The notes below the pieces were generated by a model. That model made no database searches and was not told the origin of the DNA. It saw only the letters and a list, made by a program, of their open reading frames with translations. A DNA stretch of 64,000 nucleotides from Geomonas oryzae (GTDB lineage Bacteria; Desulfobacterota; Desulfuromonadia; Geobacterales; Geobacteraceae): positions 124,001 to 188,000 of the forward strand of contig NZ_RAHW01000006.1 in the NCBI RefSeq assembly GCF_004117875.1, written 5' to 3'. The position numbers were made by a program, and so were the translations under genes. Positions 7,310 to 15,416 of this stretch are shown one piece after another (within the stretch, counting starts at the first letter, position 1; every line of letters begins with the position of its first letter).

Positions 7310-8269
7310 CTATCCTCGCTGCTGCCTGCCCTGAAGCGGCAGGGTGATGTGGAAGGTGCAGCCTTTGCCGGGGCCCGGGCTTTCGACAGAGATCTTGCCG
7401 CCGTGCGCGCTAACCACGCTTCTCACGATGTAGAGCCCGAGACCGGTTCCCCTGATGTTCTCGCCCGGGGTGCGCACCCGGTAGAACATCTCGAATATCT
7501 TCTCCAGTTCGTCGTCCTTAAGCCCCTTGCCGTTGTCCTGGAAGTCGAGCACGCACTGCCTGCCGCTCGCGCTGCGCTTCAAGGAGACGCGGATCTCGGG
7601 CGATACCGGCGAGTAGAGAAGGGCGTTCTCCAGGAGGTTTCGGAGCGCCATCTCCATACCCTCGGCGTCGATGGTCGCGGTGATGCCCGGCTCGACTTCG
7701 AGGGTGAGTTTACCTCCCTCCGGGAGCTCGCCGCTTTTGCCTTCCAGATAGCTGGTCACGAACCCGGAGAAGTCGATCTTCTTTGCCTTCTCCCCCAACT
7801 GCCGGAACTCGATCCTCGTCGCCATGAGAAGGTTGCTGATCAGGATGTTGAGCCGTTCGGTATCGGAGAGCATGGTGTCGAGGAAGCCGTCGAGCTTCTC
7901 CTTGGGGAGCTCTCTCATCTTTGCCGTCTCAAGATGCAACTGGATGGAGGCGAGCGGCGACTTGAGTTCGTGGGTCAACTGGGAGATGTAGCTGCGCTGT
8001 TGCAGGTAGAGCTTCGCCTGGCGCCGCCAATAGAGGAAGATGACATAGACACCGGCGAGGATCGCCACCGCCATCAACAGTCCCTCGACCAGTACGATCC
8101 ACTCCACCCCTTGAGTCACAAGCTCAGGCTTGTAGCGCAGGGCGAGGGCTTTGAACTCCTTGTTCCTGCCGATGAACCAGTAGACCCAGGATACGACCAT
8201 GACCACCCAGATCAGCTGGATCCCTATCAGTGCAATCAACGGGTTGGAGAGTTTCCGGTTCATTTTCAT
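7310..8269 (-). CDS. Membrane sensor histidine kinase, partner of the response regulator
   Basis: A 319-residue kinase with two transmembrane helices (about residues 10-33 and 58-80) and only a ~25-residue loop between them, so the periplasmic sensor region is minimal. The HisKA domain carries H100 in SQLTHELKSPLASIQ. The ATPase domain shows the N box (ALRNLLENALLYS), G1 (DNGKGL) and G2 (GTGLGLYIV). No HAMP domain is evident. The tiny external loop suggests sensing inside the membrane or through a partner protein. It is transcribed first in the kinase-regulator operon. The signal is unknown. Confidence 0.92.
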   Translation of the reverse strand: MKMNRKLSNPLIALIGIQLIWVVMVVSWVYWFIGRNKEFKALALRYKPELVTQGVEWIVLVEGLLMAVAILAGVYVIFLYWRRQAKLYLQQRSYISQLTHELKSPLASIQLHLETAKMRELPKEKLDGFLDTMLSDTERLNILISNLLMATRIEFRQLGEKAKKIDFSGFVTSYLEGKSGELPEGGKLTLEVEPGITATIDAEGMEMALRNLLENALLYSPVSPEIRVSLKRSASGRQCVLDFQDNGKGLKDDELEKIFEMFYRVRTPGENIRGTGLGLYIVRSVVSAHGGKISVESPGPGKGCTFHITLPLQGRQQRG

Positions 8270-8410
8270 GCCACACAGGTAGCATCGCCGCCGCGTTTTT
8301 GCAAGGGGTATCTGAGGAGAGGCGGGCGTTTGTTTTACACTATTATTACAAAAGCCTCGGATGTTCTCTGCTAATGTGTTTACGTCGCAGTCTGTTACTC
8401 AGGAGGAGTT

Positions 8411-9502
8411 ATGTTCAAGCCGTTGCGCATTGGTAAACACGAGGCACGTTACCCGCTGATTCAGGGCGGCATGGGGGTAAGGATTTCGGCGGGCTCGCTG
8501 GCCGGTCACGTCGCGAAGTGCGGCGGTGTGGGGCTTGTGGCTTCCCCTGGGATAACCCTGAATAGCGAATTTTTCGACGGCAGGAACTACCTGAAGAGCA
8601 ACTCCCAGGCGTTGAAGGACGAGATCCGCAAGGCCTATGAGATCGCTCCCGACGGCATCATCGGCGTGAACATAATGGTTGCGCTGACCGATTACGAGGA
8701 GCTCGTAGTAGCCGCCGTCGAGGCGGGGGCGAAGGTGCTCGTCTGCGGCGCCGGTCTTCCCATGACCCTTCCCGGGCTCACCGCGCACGCGCCGGACGTG
8801 GCCCTCATCCCCATCGTCTCCTCGGTGCGTGCAGCGCAGCTGATCGCAAAGAAGTGGGACAAGACTTACAACCGTCTTCCCGATGCCGTGGTGGTCGAGG
8901 ACCCGGACACCGCCGGTGGGCACCTTGGTGAGAAGATGGAGAATATCGGGACTGGTGAGTACGACCAGTACGCGACCGTGCGCGGCGTAAAGGAATTCTT
9001 CCGTTCCGAGTACGGGCTGGATATACCGATCATCGCGGCCGGCGGCATCTGGGACCGTGCCGACGTCGAACATGCACTGGCCGAAGGGGCCGACGGCGTT
9101 CAGATGGCGAGCCGTTTCGTAACCACCGTCGAGTGTGACGCCGAGGATGCCTTCAAGCAGGCCTACCTCGATTGCAAGAAGGAAGACATCGGGCTCATCA
9201 TGAGTCCGGCCGGTCTCCCGGGGCGCGCCATCCTCACCAACCAGCAGGGGATCTTCGACTACGACCGCGACCACTCCTCGGTCTGCTCGTACGGCTGTCT
9301 CAAGAAGTGCTCCTACAAGGAGAGCGGCGAGCGTTTCTGCATCGTGAAATCGCTCGATCGCGCCCAGCGCGGCGAGGTCGATTCGGGTCTCGTATTCTGC
9401 GGCACCAACGCCTGGAAGGCGAACCGGATCGAGACGGTCCAGGAGATCTTCGACGAGATCTTCGGGGCCCAGGGAGCCGTGACCGAGGACAAGGCCGCCT
9501 AA
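8411..9502 (+). CDS. Nitronate monooxygenase / FabK-like FMN oxidoreductase
   Basis: A 363-residue TIM-barrel flavoprotein of the 2-nitropropane dioxygenase family. The N-terminal YPLIQGGMGVRIS and the phosphate-binding IPIIAAGGIWDRADVEHALAEGADGVQMASRF segments fit the FMN-binding barrel. Family members oxidise nitronates or act as NAD(P)H:quinone or enoyl-ACP reductases, so the substrate stays open. A C-terminal extension holds a cysteine cluster (SVCSYGCLKKCSYKESGERFC), which is more than NMO enzymes carry and may bind an iron-sulfur cluster. GGAGGAG lies seven bases upstream of the ATG. It is a single-gene unit with its own terminator. Confidence 0.8.
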   Translation: MFKPLRIGKHEARYPLIQGGMGVRISAGSLAGHVAKCGGVGLVASPGITLNSEFFDGRNYLKSNSQALKDEIRKAYEIAPDGIIGVNIMVALTDYEELVVAAVEAGAKVLVCGAGLPMTLPGLTAHAPDVALIPIVSSVRAAQLIAKKWDKTYNRLPDAVVVEDPDTAGGHLGEKMENIGTGEYDQYATVRGVKEFFRSEYGLDIPIIAAGGIWDRADVEHALAEGADGVQMASRFVTTVECDAEDAFKQAYLDCKKEDIGLIMSPAGLPGRAILTNQQGIFDYDRDHSSVCSYGCLKKCSYKESGERFCIVKSLDRAQRGEVDSGLVFCGTNAWKANRIETVQEIFDEIFGAQGAVTEDKAA

Positions 9503-9590
9503 TTTAGAAAACACACCAAACGCGGGAGCGCGCCTTGCGCCGGGGCCTTGAAAGGCCGGCAAAGCGCCGCTTCTGCGCAGGAACAACCAG

Positions 9591-9627
9591 ATCCCCCAGT
9601 GGCTTTGCGCCGCCGGGGGATTTTTTC
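9591..9627 (+). terminator. Rho-independent terminator of the flavoprotein gene
   Basis: ATCCCCC (9591-9597) pairs with GGGGGAT (9615-9621), with an inner GTGGC/GCCGC stem, followed by TTTTTCG. Confidence 0.85.
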
Positions 9628-9680
9628 GTTTTTCTTCCAATCCATTTCAGGTACCCCCACTTAGAGTGAGGAGTGACATC

Positions 9681-9791
9681 CCCTCTCCCGCCGGGAGAGG
9701 GTGGCCGAAGGCCGGGTGAGGGCGTTGCCACGAGGGAAGGGATTGCAGCTACCGACGCCCTCACCCCGCCCCTCTCCCAAGGGGAGAGGGA
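9681..9791. repeat. GC-rich palindromic intergenic repeat, 'CCCTCTCCC...GGGTGAGGGCG' family, copy 1
   Basis: The element is a nested palindrome: CCCTCTCCC/GGGAGAGGG hairpins at both ends, with GGGTGAGGGCGTTGCC pairing to the later GACGCCCTCACCC. Full copies recur at 12341-12451 and 37024-37170 and a diverged one at 23231-23340. It sits between the flavoprotein terminator and the sahR-like promoter; the gap 9503-9850 holds nothing else recognisable. Confidence 0.85.
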
Positions 9792-9851
9792 GGATGGACG
9801 GAGGCTGCTGCGGAAGAGCATGCATAAGGAGGAAATAATATCTCATCCGTC

Positions 9852-9920
9852 TTGTCGGCAGCGGCTTACTGTGTTATATCAAGAAAACTTGATTTATAAC
9901 AATAACGAGAGTTGATATAA
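9852..9920 (+). promoter_or_regulatory. Promoter with operator half-sites ahead of the SahR-like regulator
   Basis: A possible -35 TTGTCG (9852-9857) and -10 TATATC (9875-9880, 17-bp spacer) overlap a palindrome ATCAAG-AAAA-CTTGAT (9878-9893). The 9-mer TTATATCAA (9874-9882) recurs as its exact reverse complement TTGATATAA (9912-9920), two bases before the ATG. Three similar half-sites covering the -10 and the start region are what autoregulation by an ArsR-type dimer would need. Confidence 0.7.
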
Positions 9921-9922
9921 AC

Positions 9923-10840
9923 ATGCTGGAACTTTTCAAGGCACTGGCGGACCCTTGCCGCCTCCGGCTGGTCGGCGTGCTCCTTAATGCGGAGCTCACC
10001 GTTCAGGAGCTCACCCAGGTCATGGGGATGGGGCAGTCGCGCATATCGCGGCACCTGAAGATCCTGGCCGAGGCCGGTGTACTCGCGGTGAAGCGCCAGG
10101 GGACCTGGAGCTACTACCGCGCCGGTGACGCCAACCCGTTCTTCTGCGCCATCAGGCCGGAATTCGAACGCGAACTCGAGCAGCTTCCCGAGCGCCGTGA
10201 GGATCTGGCCGCCGTGGCGCAGGCCCTTGAGGCACGACGGAAACGGAGCCAGGAGTTCTTCGACCGGCACGCGGCCCAGTGGGACCAGCTCTCGCGCACG
10301 CTCCTGCCGGTGCCCGAATACCAGGAAAGCCTCCTGGACAAGGTGCCTGAGGCGGCGGTGCTTTTGGAGATAGGCGTCGGTACCGGAGCGCTCCTCGCGG
10401 AGCTTGCGCGTCGGGCGGGGCGGGTGATCGGCGTCGACCATTCTCCCGCGATGCTGGATGAGGCGCGCCGCAGGCTAGCCAAGGACGGGGTGCAGGGGGC
10501 CGAACTGAGGCTTGGTGACATGAACCACCTGCCGCTGGCCGACGGCGGGGCGGGTTGCGTGGTCGCCAACATGGTGCTGCATCATGCCCCCCGGCCGGAA
10601 ACGGTGCTCGCCGAGATCGCACGCGTGCTTGCGCCGCAGGGGACGCTGCTTGTCGCCGACCTCGCGCGTCATGAACAGGAATGGGCCAGGGAGCAGCTGG
10701 CCGACCAGTGGCTCGGCTTCGAGGACGGCGAGTTGAAGGGGTGGCTTAAGGGAGCGGGATTTTCAGGTATCACCATCGATCGCGTCTCCTCGGGAAACGG
10801 TGCAGAAGACGTGCTGCTGGTGCAGGCGGTAAAGACATGA
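9923..10840 (+). CDS. sahR: ArsR-type HTH regulator fused to a SAM-methyltransferase-like domain (SahR-like)
   Basis: The 305-residue protein has an ArsR winged helix at residues 1-80 (FKALADPCRLRLVGVLL, then MGQSRISRHLKILAEAGVL as recognition helix) and a class I methyltransferase fold after residue 110 (motif I LLEIGVGTGALLAELA, then GVDHSPAMLDEARRR, and MVLHHAPRPETVLAEIARVL). No metal-binding CXC of arsenic sensors is seen. This layout next to ahcY matches SahR, the proteobacterial SAM-cycle repressor that senses S-adenosylhomocysteine; here the methyltransferase fold would serve as the ligand pocket. It lies 53 bp before ahcY with no terminator between, so both are likely co-transcribed from the operator-overlapped promoter. 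A true methyltransferase activity is not excluded. Confidence 0.75.
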   Translation: MLELFKALADPCRLRLVGVLLNAELTVQELTQVMGMGQSRISRHLKILAEAGVLAVKRQGTWSYYRAGDANPFFCAIRPEFERELEQLPERREDLAAVAQALEARRKRSQEFFDRHAAQWDQLSRTLLPVPEYQESLLDKVPEAAVLLEIGVGTGALLAELARRAGRVIGVDHSPAMLDEARRRLAKDGVQGAELRLGDMNHLPLADGGAGCVVANMVLHHAPRPETVLAEIARVLAPQGTLLVADLARHEQEWAREQLADQWLGFEDGELKGWLKGAGFSGITIDRVSSGNGAEDVLLVQAVKT

Positions 10841-10893
10841 AAGACGGTAAGTTTTAGCAGTATAGACAGCAAGACCATCGAAAGGAGAACAAC

Positions 10894-12288
<1,395 letters not shown>

Positions 12289-12299
12289 AACCGAGAGGC

Positions 12300-12327
12300 G
12301 TTCTATGTTCTGCGTTCTACGTTCTAC
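12300..12327. repeat. Heptamer array (GTTCTAC type) after ahcY
   Basis: Four tandem heptamers GTTCTAT, GTTCTGC, GTTCTAC and GTTCTAC lie eleven bases after the ahcY stop. The same unit flanks the metK terminator. Confidence 0.85.
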
Positions 12328-12340
12328 GTTGAATGCCTAA

Positions 12341-12451
12341 CCCTCTCCCTCCGGGAGAGGGTGCCCAAAGGGCGGGTGAGGGCGTTGCCGCGGAGTGAGG
12401 AATTGCAGCTGCCGACGCCCTCACCCTGCCCCTCTCCCGGGGGGAGAGGGG
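12341..12451. repeat. GC-rich palindromic intergenic repeat, copy 2
   Basis: Same order of blocks as the copy at 9681-9791: CCCTCTCCCTCCGGGAGAGGG, GGGTGAGGGCGTTGCC, GACGCCCTCACCC, then CCCTCTCCC and GGGGAGAGGG. It directly follows the heptamer array. Confidence 0.85.
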
Positions 12452-12497
12452 ATATGGACGCTATGCTGCGGACGGTCCTTCAATCGCTATGCAAAAA

Positions 12498-12531
12498 GAA
12501 AGGGCGCTCGGTTTTACCGGCGCCCTTTTCT
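12498..12531. terminator. Bidirectional terminator between ahcY and the small selenoprotein-like gene
   Basis: GAAAGGGCGC (12498-12507) pairs with GCGCCCTTTTC (12520-12530), with an inner CGG/CCG pair around TTTTA. On the minus strand the stem is followed by TTTCTTTTTG. It begins exactly at the TAG that ends the UGA-read-through frame of the minus-strand gene, and not at the earlier UGA. Confidence 0.85.
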
Positions 12532-12685
12532 ATCCTTCCTGCTCGCTTTCTTCTTTTTTCTTTTTCCCCTGACCAGGGGTGCATGCCGGCGACATTCAGG
12601 TCGCAATCCCCATCCGGGGCAGGATGAAACGCTGCAGCGCCACCCATGCGACAACAATCCCCGCCAAAATCAGCAGCTCGTTCAT
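12530..12685 (-). CDS. Candidate 51-residue membrane selenoprotein (in-frame UGA at codon 30)
   Basis: From ATG at 12685 (GGGAGG six to seven bases upstream) the frame reads MNELLILAGIVVAWVALQRF-ILPRMGIAT, then UGA at 12598-12596, then MSPACTPGQGKKKKEESEQEG and TAG at 12532-12530. Residues 3-22 form one transmembrane helix. If UGA is read as selenocysteine, U30 and C35 make a U-x4-C pair just after the membrane, followed by a Lys/Glu-rich tail. A hairpin with apical loop GGUC, the same loop as in E. coli fdhF SECIS, begins 16 bases after the UGA. The terminator starts at the TAG, which supports the longer frame. If UGA is a plain stop, the product is a 29-residue membrane peptide. No function is assigned; a redox role is likely by motif. 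Confidence 0.65.
12566..12579 (-). promoter_or_regulatory. SECIS-like hairpin downstream of the in-frame UGA
   Basis: On the minus strand CCCCU-GGUC-AGGGG forms a perfect 5-bp stem with a GGUC tetraloop; the loop lies 21 bases after the UGA (18 in E. coli fdhF). The apical G and U are the residues bound by SelB in known bacterial SECIS elements. The bulged U of the fdhF element is not seen here, so recognition would need testing. Confidence 0.6.
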
Positions 12686-12774
12686 ATTCCACCTCCCAAA
12701 ATACTACGATGCACTATATCGCATATTCGGGAAGAAAAATATACCAAATTAATTATTATTATTACCCTTTCAGC

Positions 12775-14016
12775 TTAATGCAGGTAGCCGACGGCGGCCT
12801 CGCACTCGCTGACCAGGTCGACCTCCCTCAGCAGGGCGAGATCCACCTCGCTGCCGGCCGGGATGAAAGTCGCGTCGCAGGGGAGCGCGGCGAGTGCGTC
12901 GCATCTCGTCATGGTGCTGAGGATCGCGGTGTGCTGCTCGCCCGCACAGTAGGCGACGTGCCTGCCGTGACGCTTCTTCACCGTCACCCGGATGAAGTGC
13001 AGCTTGCCGGGCTTCTTGTGGGCGTCCTCGGCGAGAATTCCCTTCACGAACGGGGGAACCACCTTGCGGTGCCCCATCATCTTCAAGAGGGCGGGCTTCA
13101 CCAAAAGCTCGAAGGTCACCATGGTGGAGACCGGGTTGCCGGGAAGCGAGAAGATCGGTTTTCCCTGCCAGGTCGAGAAGGCGGTGGGACCGCCCGGCTT
13201 CATGCCGATCTTCCAGAAAAGCTCCTCAGCTCCAAGCCCGGCGGCGACCTCGCGCACGAGATCCCGGTCCCCGGCGGAAACGCCGGCCGAGGTGATCAGG
13301 GCGTCGCAGCAAAGCCCCTGCAACATCTTCTCCCGGTGGCTTTCCACGTGGTCGCGTGCTATGCCGACCAGTACCGGTTCGGCGCCCGCCTCGCGCACCG
13401 CGGCGGCCAGCGACAGGGCGTTGGAGTTGATCACCTTGCCCGAGACCGGGCGCTCGCCGAGTTCGATCAGTTCATCCCCGGTGGAGAGTATGGCGATCCG
13501 CGCTTTGCGGTACACCGGCACCAGCGCCTGTCCCATGGCGGCCAGCATGCCGACCTCGGCGGGACGAATTCCGGTGCCTTCCGCGAGTACCGGGGTGCCT
13601 GAGGCCACGTCGCCGCCTCTCACGCGCACATGCTGCCGGGGGAGCACCTTGTGGCTGATCAACACATGATCTCCGTCCACTTCCGCTTCTTCTATGGGTA
13701 CGACGGCGTTGCAGCCGGGTGGGATGGGAGCTCCGGTCATGATGCGCACCGCGCATCCGGGCTCGACCGTGGCTGCTGCGTCTCCGCCGGCGGGGAGAAA
13801 GCCGGTGATGGTCAGGCGGGTGGGGGCCGAGGTGCAATCCGCGGCGTGCACGGCGAAGCCGTCCATGGCGGAGTTGTCGTAAAGCGGCAGGTCCCAGGGG
13901 GCGATGATGTCCCGGCTCACCAGACGCCCGAAGGCGTCCATAAGCGCAACGGTTTCCTCTCCAAGGGGCTTCACGTGGGCCAGTATGATGCCGCGCGCTT
14001 CTTCAAAGCTTGGCAT
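12775..14016 (-). CDS. moeA: Molybdopterin molybdenumtransferase MoeA
   Basis: The 413-residue protein inserts Mo or W into adenylated molybdopterin. Domain order is normal: N-terminal PWDLPLYDNSAMDGFAVHAAD, the MogA-like domain III with ILSTGDELIELGE, TSAGVSAGDRDLV and SLPGNPVSTMVTFELLV, then the C-terminal beta-barrel domain IV. It heads the minus-strand end of a cofactor island with AOR, an E1-like enzyme, a MoaD/ThiS-like carrier and moaA, so it may serve tungsten loading of AOR. GGGAGG lies eight bases before the ATG. Between its stop and the small selenoprotein-like gene are 89 AT-rich bases. It is separated from the ThiF-like gene by 251 bp holding a repeat, so it may have its own promoter. 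Confidence 0.94.
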   Translation of the reverse strand: MPSFEEARGIILAHVKPLGEETVALMDAFGRLVSRDIIAPWDLPLYDNSAMDGFAVHAADCTSAPTRLTITGFLPAGGDAAATVEPGCAVRIMTGAPIPPGCNAVVPIEEAEVDGDHVLISHKVLPRQHVRVRGGDVASGTPVLAEGTGIRPAEVGMLAAMGQALVPVYRKARIAILSTGDELIELGERPVSGKVINSNALSLAAAVREAGAEPVLVGIARDHVESHREKMLQGLCCDALITSAGVSAGDRDLVREVAAGLGAEELFWKIGMKPGGPTAFSTWQGKPIFSLPGNPVSTMVTFELLVKPALLKMMGHRKVVPPFVKGILAEDAHKKPGKLHFIRVTVKKRHGRHVAYCAGEQHTAILSTMTRCDALAALPCDATFIPAGSEVDLALLREVDLVSECEAAVGYLH

Positions 14017-14089
14017 GGTGCACCTCCCAGGTGCTTTCCGGGCGCCGTCGTGGCGCCGGTCGATTTCTTCGGCGGCAGCGATGCCGCTT

Positions 14090-14204
14090 TTGAATCGTTC
14101 CTACGCTCCAGCGTGGGAACGAAAGCCGGAGACGCTCCGGTGTCTCCTTCTGCGGACGCTGGAGCGTCCTGAGCGTGCGTTCCCACGGTGGACCGTGGGA
14201 ACGA
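14090..14204. repeat. Palindromic intergenic repeat, 'GCTCCAGCGTGGGAACG' family
   Basis: Blocks CGTTCCTACGCTCCAGCG and GGGAACG, GACGCTGGAGCGTC, and GCGTTCCCACGGTGGACCG form several overlapping inverted repeats. A related copy is at 23148-23202 (GAGACGCTGGAGCGTCTC, GCGTTCCCACGCCGGAGCG). It fills the gap between moeA and the ThiF-like gene. Confidence 0.8.
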
Positions 14205-14267
14205 TTTGGACACCCTGCCTCCCCGGAATTCCTGAGTGAACTTGGGGGAGGGGCGGTCCTGTGAGGT

Positions 14268-15119
14268 CTATGCTGCGTCCACCAGTTTCACCGGGACTTC
14301 CGCGTAGGATATCTCGTGCACTTCCATTTCCAGGAGGTCGATGGAGAGCTTGCGGTTTCTGAGCGGCTCGCCCTTGCCGAGCAGGACCTTGCACACCTCG
14401 GCGACCTCGAGGCTCGCCACCACGGCCGGGGTGAAGGAGGGGTTGCCGAGCTGCTGCTCGATCCCCTTGCCGGCCACCCAGTGACGGTAGATGTTCTGCA
14501 CCGTGGTTTCCCCGGGGAACTGGGTCGCCACGTGCCCGTACCACCCGCCGATGGCGCCGTGCACCATGGGGATACCGGCCAGGGTGCATACCTCGGCCAG
14601 CTGCAGGCGGTAAGGGATGCTGTCCAGGGCGTCTACGGCGATGCTGACCCCGGCGAGGAGCTCGAATCCGTTGTTCAGGCAGAAGGCGTCCTGGATGGGG
14701 ATCACCGTGACGGCGGGATTCACCTGGGCAAGCCGTTCCGCCGCGACCGCCACCTTGGGCTGACCGAGGGAGGCCGGCGTGGAGAGGATCTGCCGGTTCA
14801 GGTTGTGCTCCTCGAAGATGTCGGGATCTATCGCGACGATCTGACCAACGCCGAGACGCGCCAGCTCCTCCAGGACGTAGCCACCAAGGCCGCCGCAGCC
14901 GATCACGGCTACGCGGCTTTGAAACAGGCGCAACTGCTCCTCGACGCCGATCATGCTCCGGTTGCGCTGGTAGCGGGCCGGGAGGATGCCGTTTTGCAAA
15001 GCGAGCCACTCCACCGCGGCGTGGCTTATGTCGAACAGTTTCGCGGTGGTATCCTGGGCGCGCCAGGAGAGCAGGTCGTCCTTGGTCTGTTCTTTCAAAA
15101 AGGTGAGGGCGTTGCGCAT
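14268..15119 (-). CDS. ThiF/MoeB/HesA-family E1-like adenylyltransferase
   Basis: The 283-residue protein should adenylate the C-terminal Gly-Gly of a small sulfur carrier. Seen: RYQRNRSMIGVEEQLRL, the nucleotide loop VIGCGGLGGYVLEELAR, DPDIFEEHNLNRQILS (Arg finger and Asp), and VDALDSIPYRLQL. It lacks the CxxC zinc pairs of MoeB and ThiF. About 55 extra residues precede the usual family start. It begins one base before the stop context of the MoaD/ThiS-like gene (2-bp spacing), so the two are translationally coupled; the carrier is its likely substrate. Together they may supply dithiolene sulfur for the pterin of AOR. A role in thiamine or cysteine synthesis is less likely by context. Confidence 0.85.
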   Translation of the reverse strand: MRNALTFLKEQTKDDLLSWRAQDTTAKLFDISHAAVEWLALQNGILPARYQRNRSMIGVEEQLRLFQSRVAVIGCGGLGGYVLEELARLGVGQIVAIDPDIFEEHNLNRQILSTPASLGQPKVAVAAERLAQVNPAVTVIPIQDAFCLNNGFELLAGVSIAVDALDSIPYRLQLAEVCTLAGIPMVHGAIGGWYGHVATQFPGETTVQNIYRHWVAGKGIEQQLGNPSFTPAVVASLEVAEVCKVLLGKGEPLRNRKLSIDLLEMEVHEISYAEVPVKLVDAA

Positions 15120-15120
15120 G

Positions 15121-15345
15121 TCAGCCTCCTCCGACCAGGGGAAACAGCGAGAGGGTGTCGCCGTGGGCGAGCTTGCTGTCCAGTTCGCCGTGCCGGCCGT
15201 TCAGCATCACGATGCCGATCTCCTCCTCGGTGAGTCCTAAAGAGAGCACTACGGCCCGCACGTCGGTCCCTTCGAGGAGTTCCTGCTCGGCCACCTTGAA
15301 CCTGCCGTTTCTGAACGTGGCGAAAAGTTTGAGAGTTATCTGCAT
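15121..15345 (-). CDS. MoaD/ThiS-like sulfur-carrier protein
   Basis: A 74-residue beta-grasp protein (MQITLKLFATFRNGRF start) that ends in LSLFPLVGGG, so it exposes the Gly-Gly tail that is adenylated and thiocarboxylated by E1-like enzymes. It is followed two bases later by the ThiF-like E1 and lies just behind AOR. The early KLFATFR and the DTLSLFPLVGG end are typical of MoaD rather than ThiS. Such carriers next to AOR genes are thought to serve a tungsten-dedicated pterin. An intrinsic terminator separates it from AOR, so its transcript level may be lower. Confidence 0.85.
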   Translation of the reverse strand: MQITLKLFATFRNGRFKVAEQELLEGTDVRAVVLSLGLTEEEIGIVMLNGRHGELDSKLAHGDTLSLFPLVGGG

Positions 15346-15370
15346 GAGGCACCTGCTCGAAAGTTCAAAC

Positions 15371-15403
15371 GGAAAAACCCGGCGTGACCTTCGTCACGCC
15401 GGG
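15371..15403 (-). terminator. Strong terminator between AOR and the carrier/E1 pair
   Basis: On the minus strand CCCGGCGTGAC and GTCACGCCGGG make a perfect 11-bp stem with a GAAG loop, followed by TTTTTCCG. It should reduce transcription of the downstream carrier and E1 genes relative to AOR. Confidence 0.9.
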
Positions 15404-15416
15404 CGTCGTGTGGGTC

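Noticed and set aside
12480-12692. 70-codon minus-strand frame overlapping the small selenoprotein gene
   Set aside because: Its GTG start is inside the ribosome-binding site of the ATG at 12685, it lacks a membrane helix, and it runs through the terminator.
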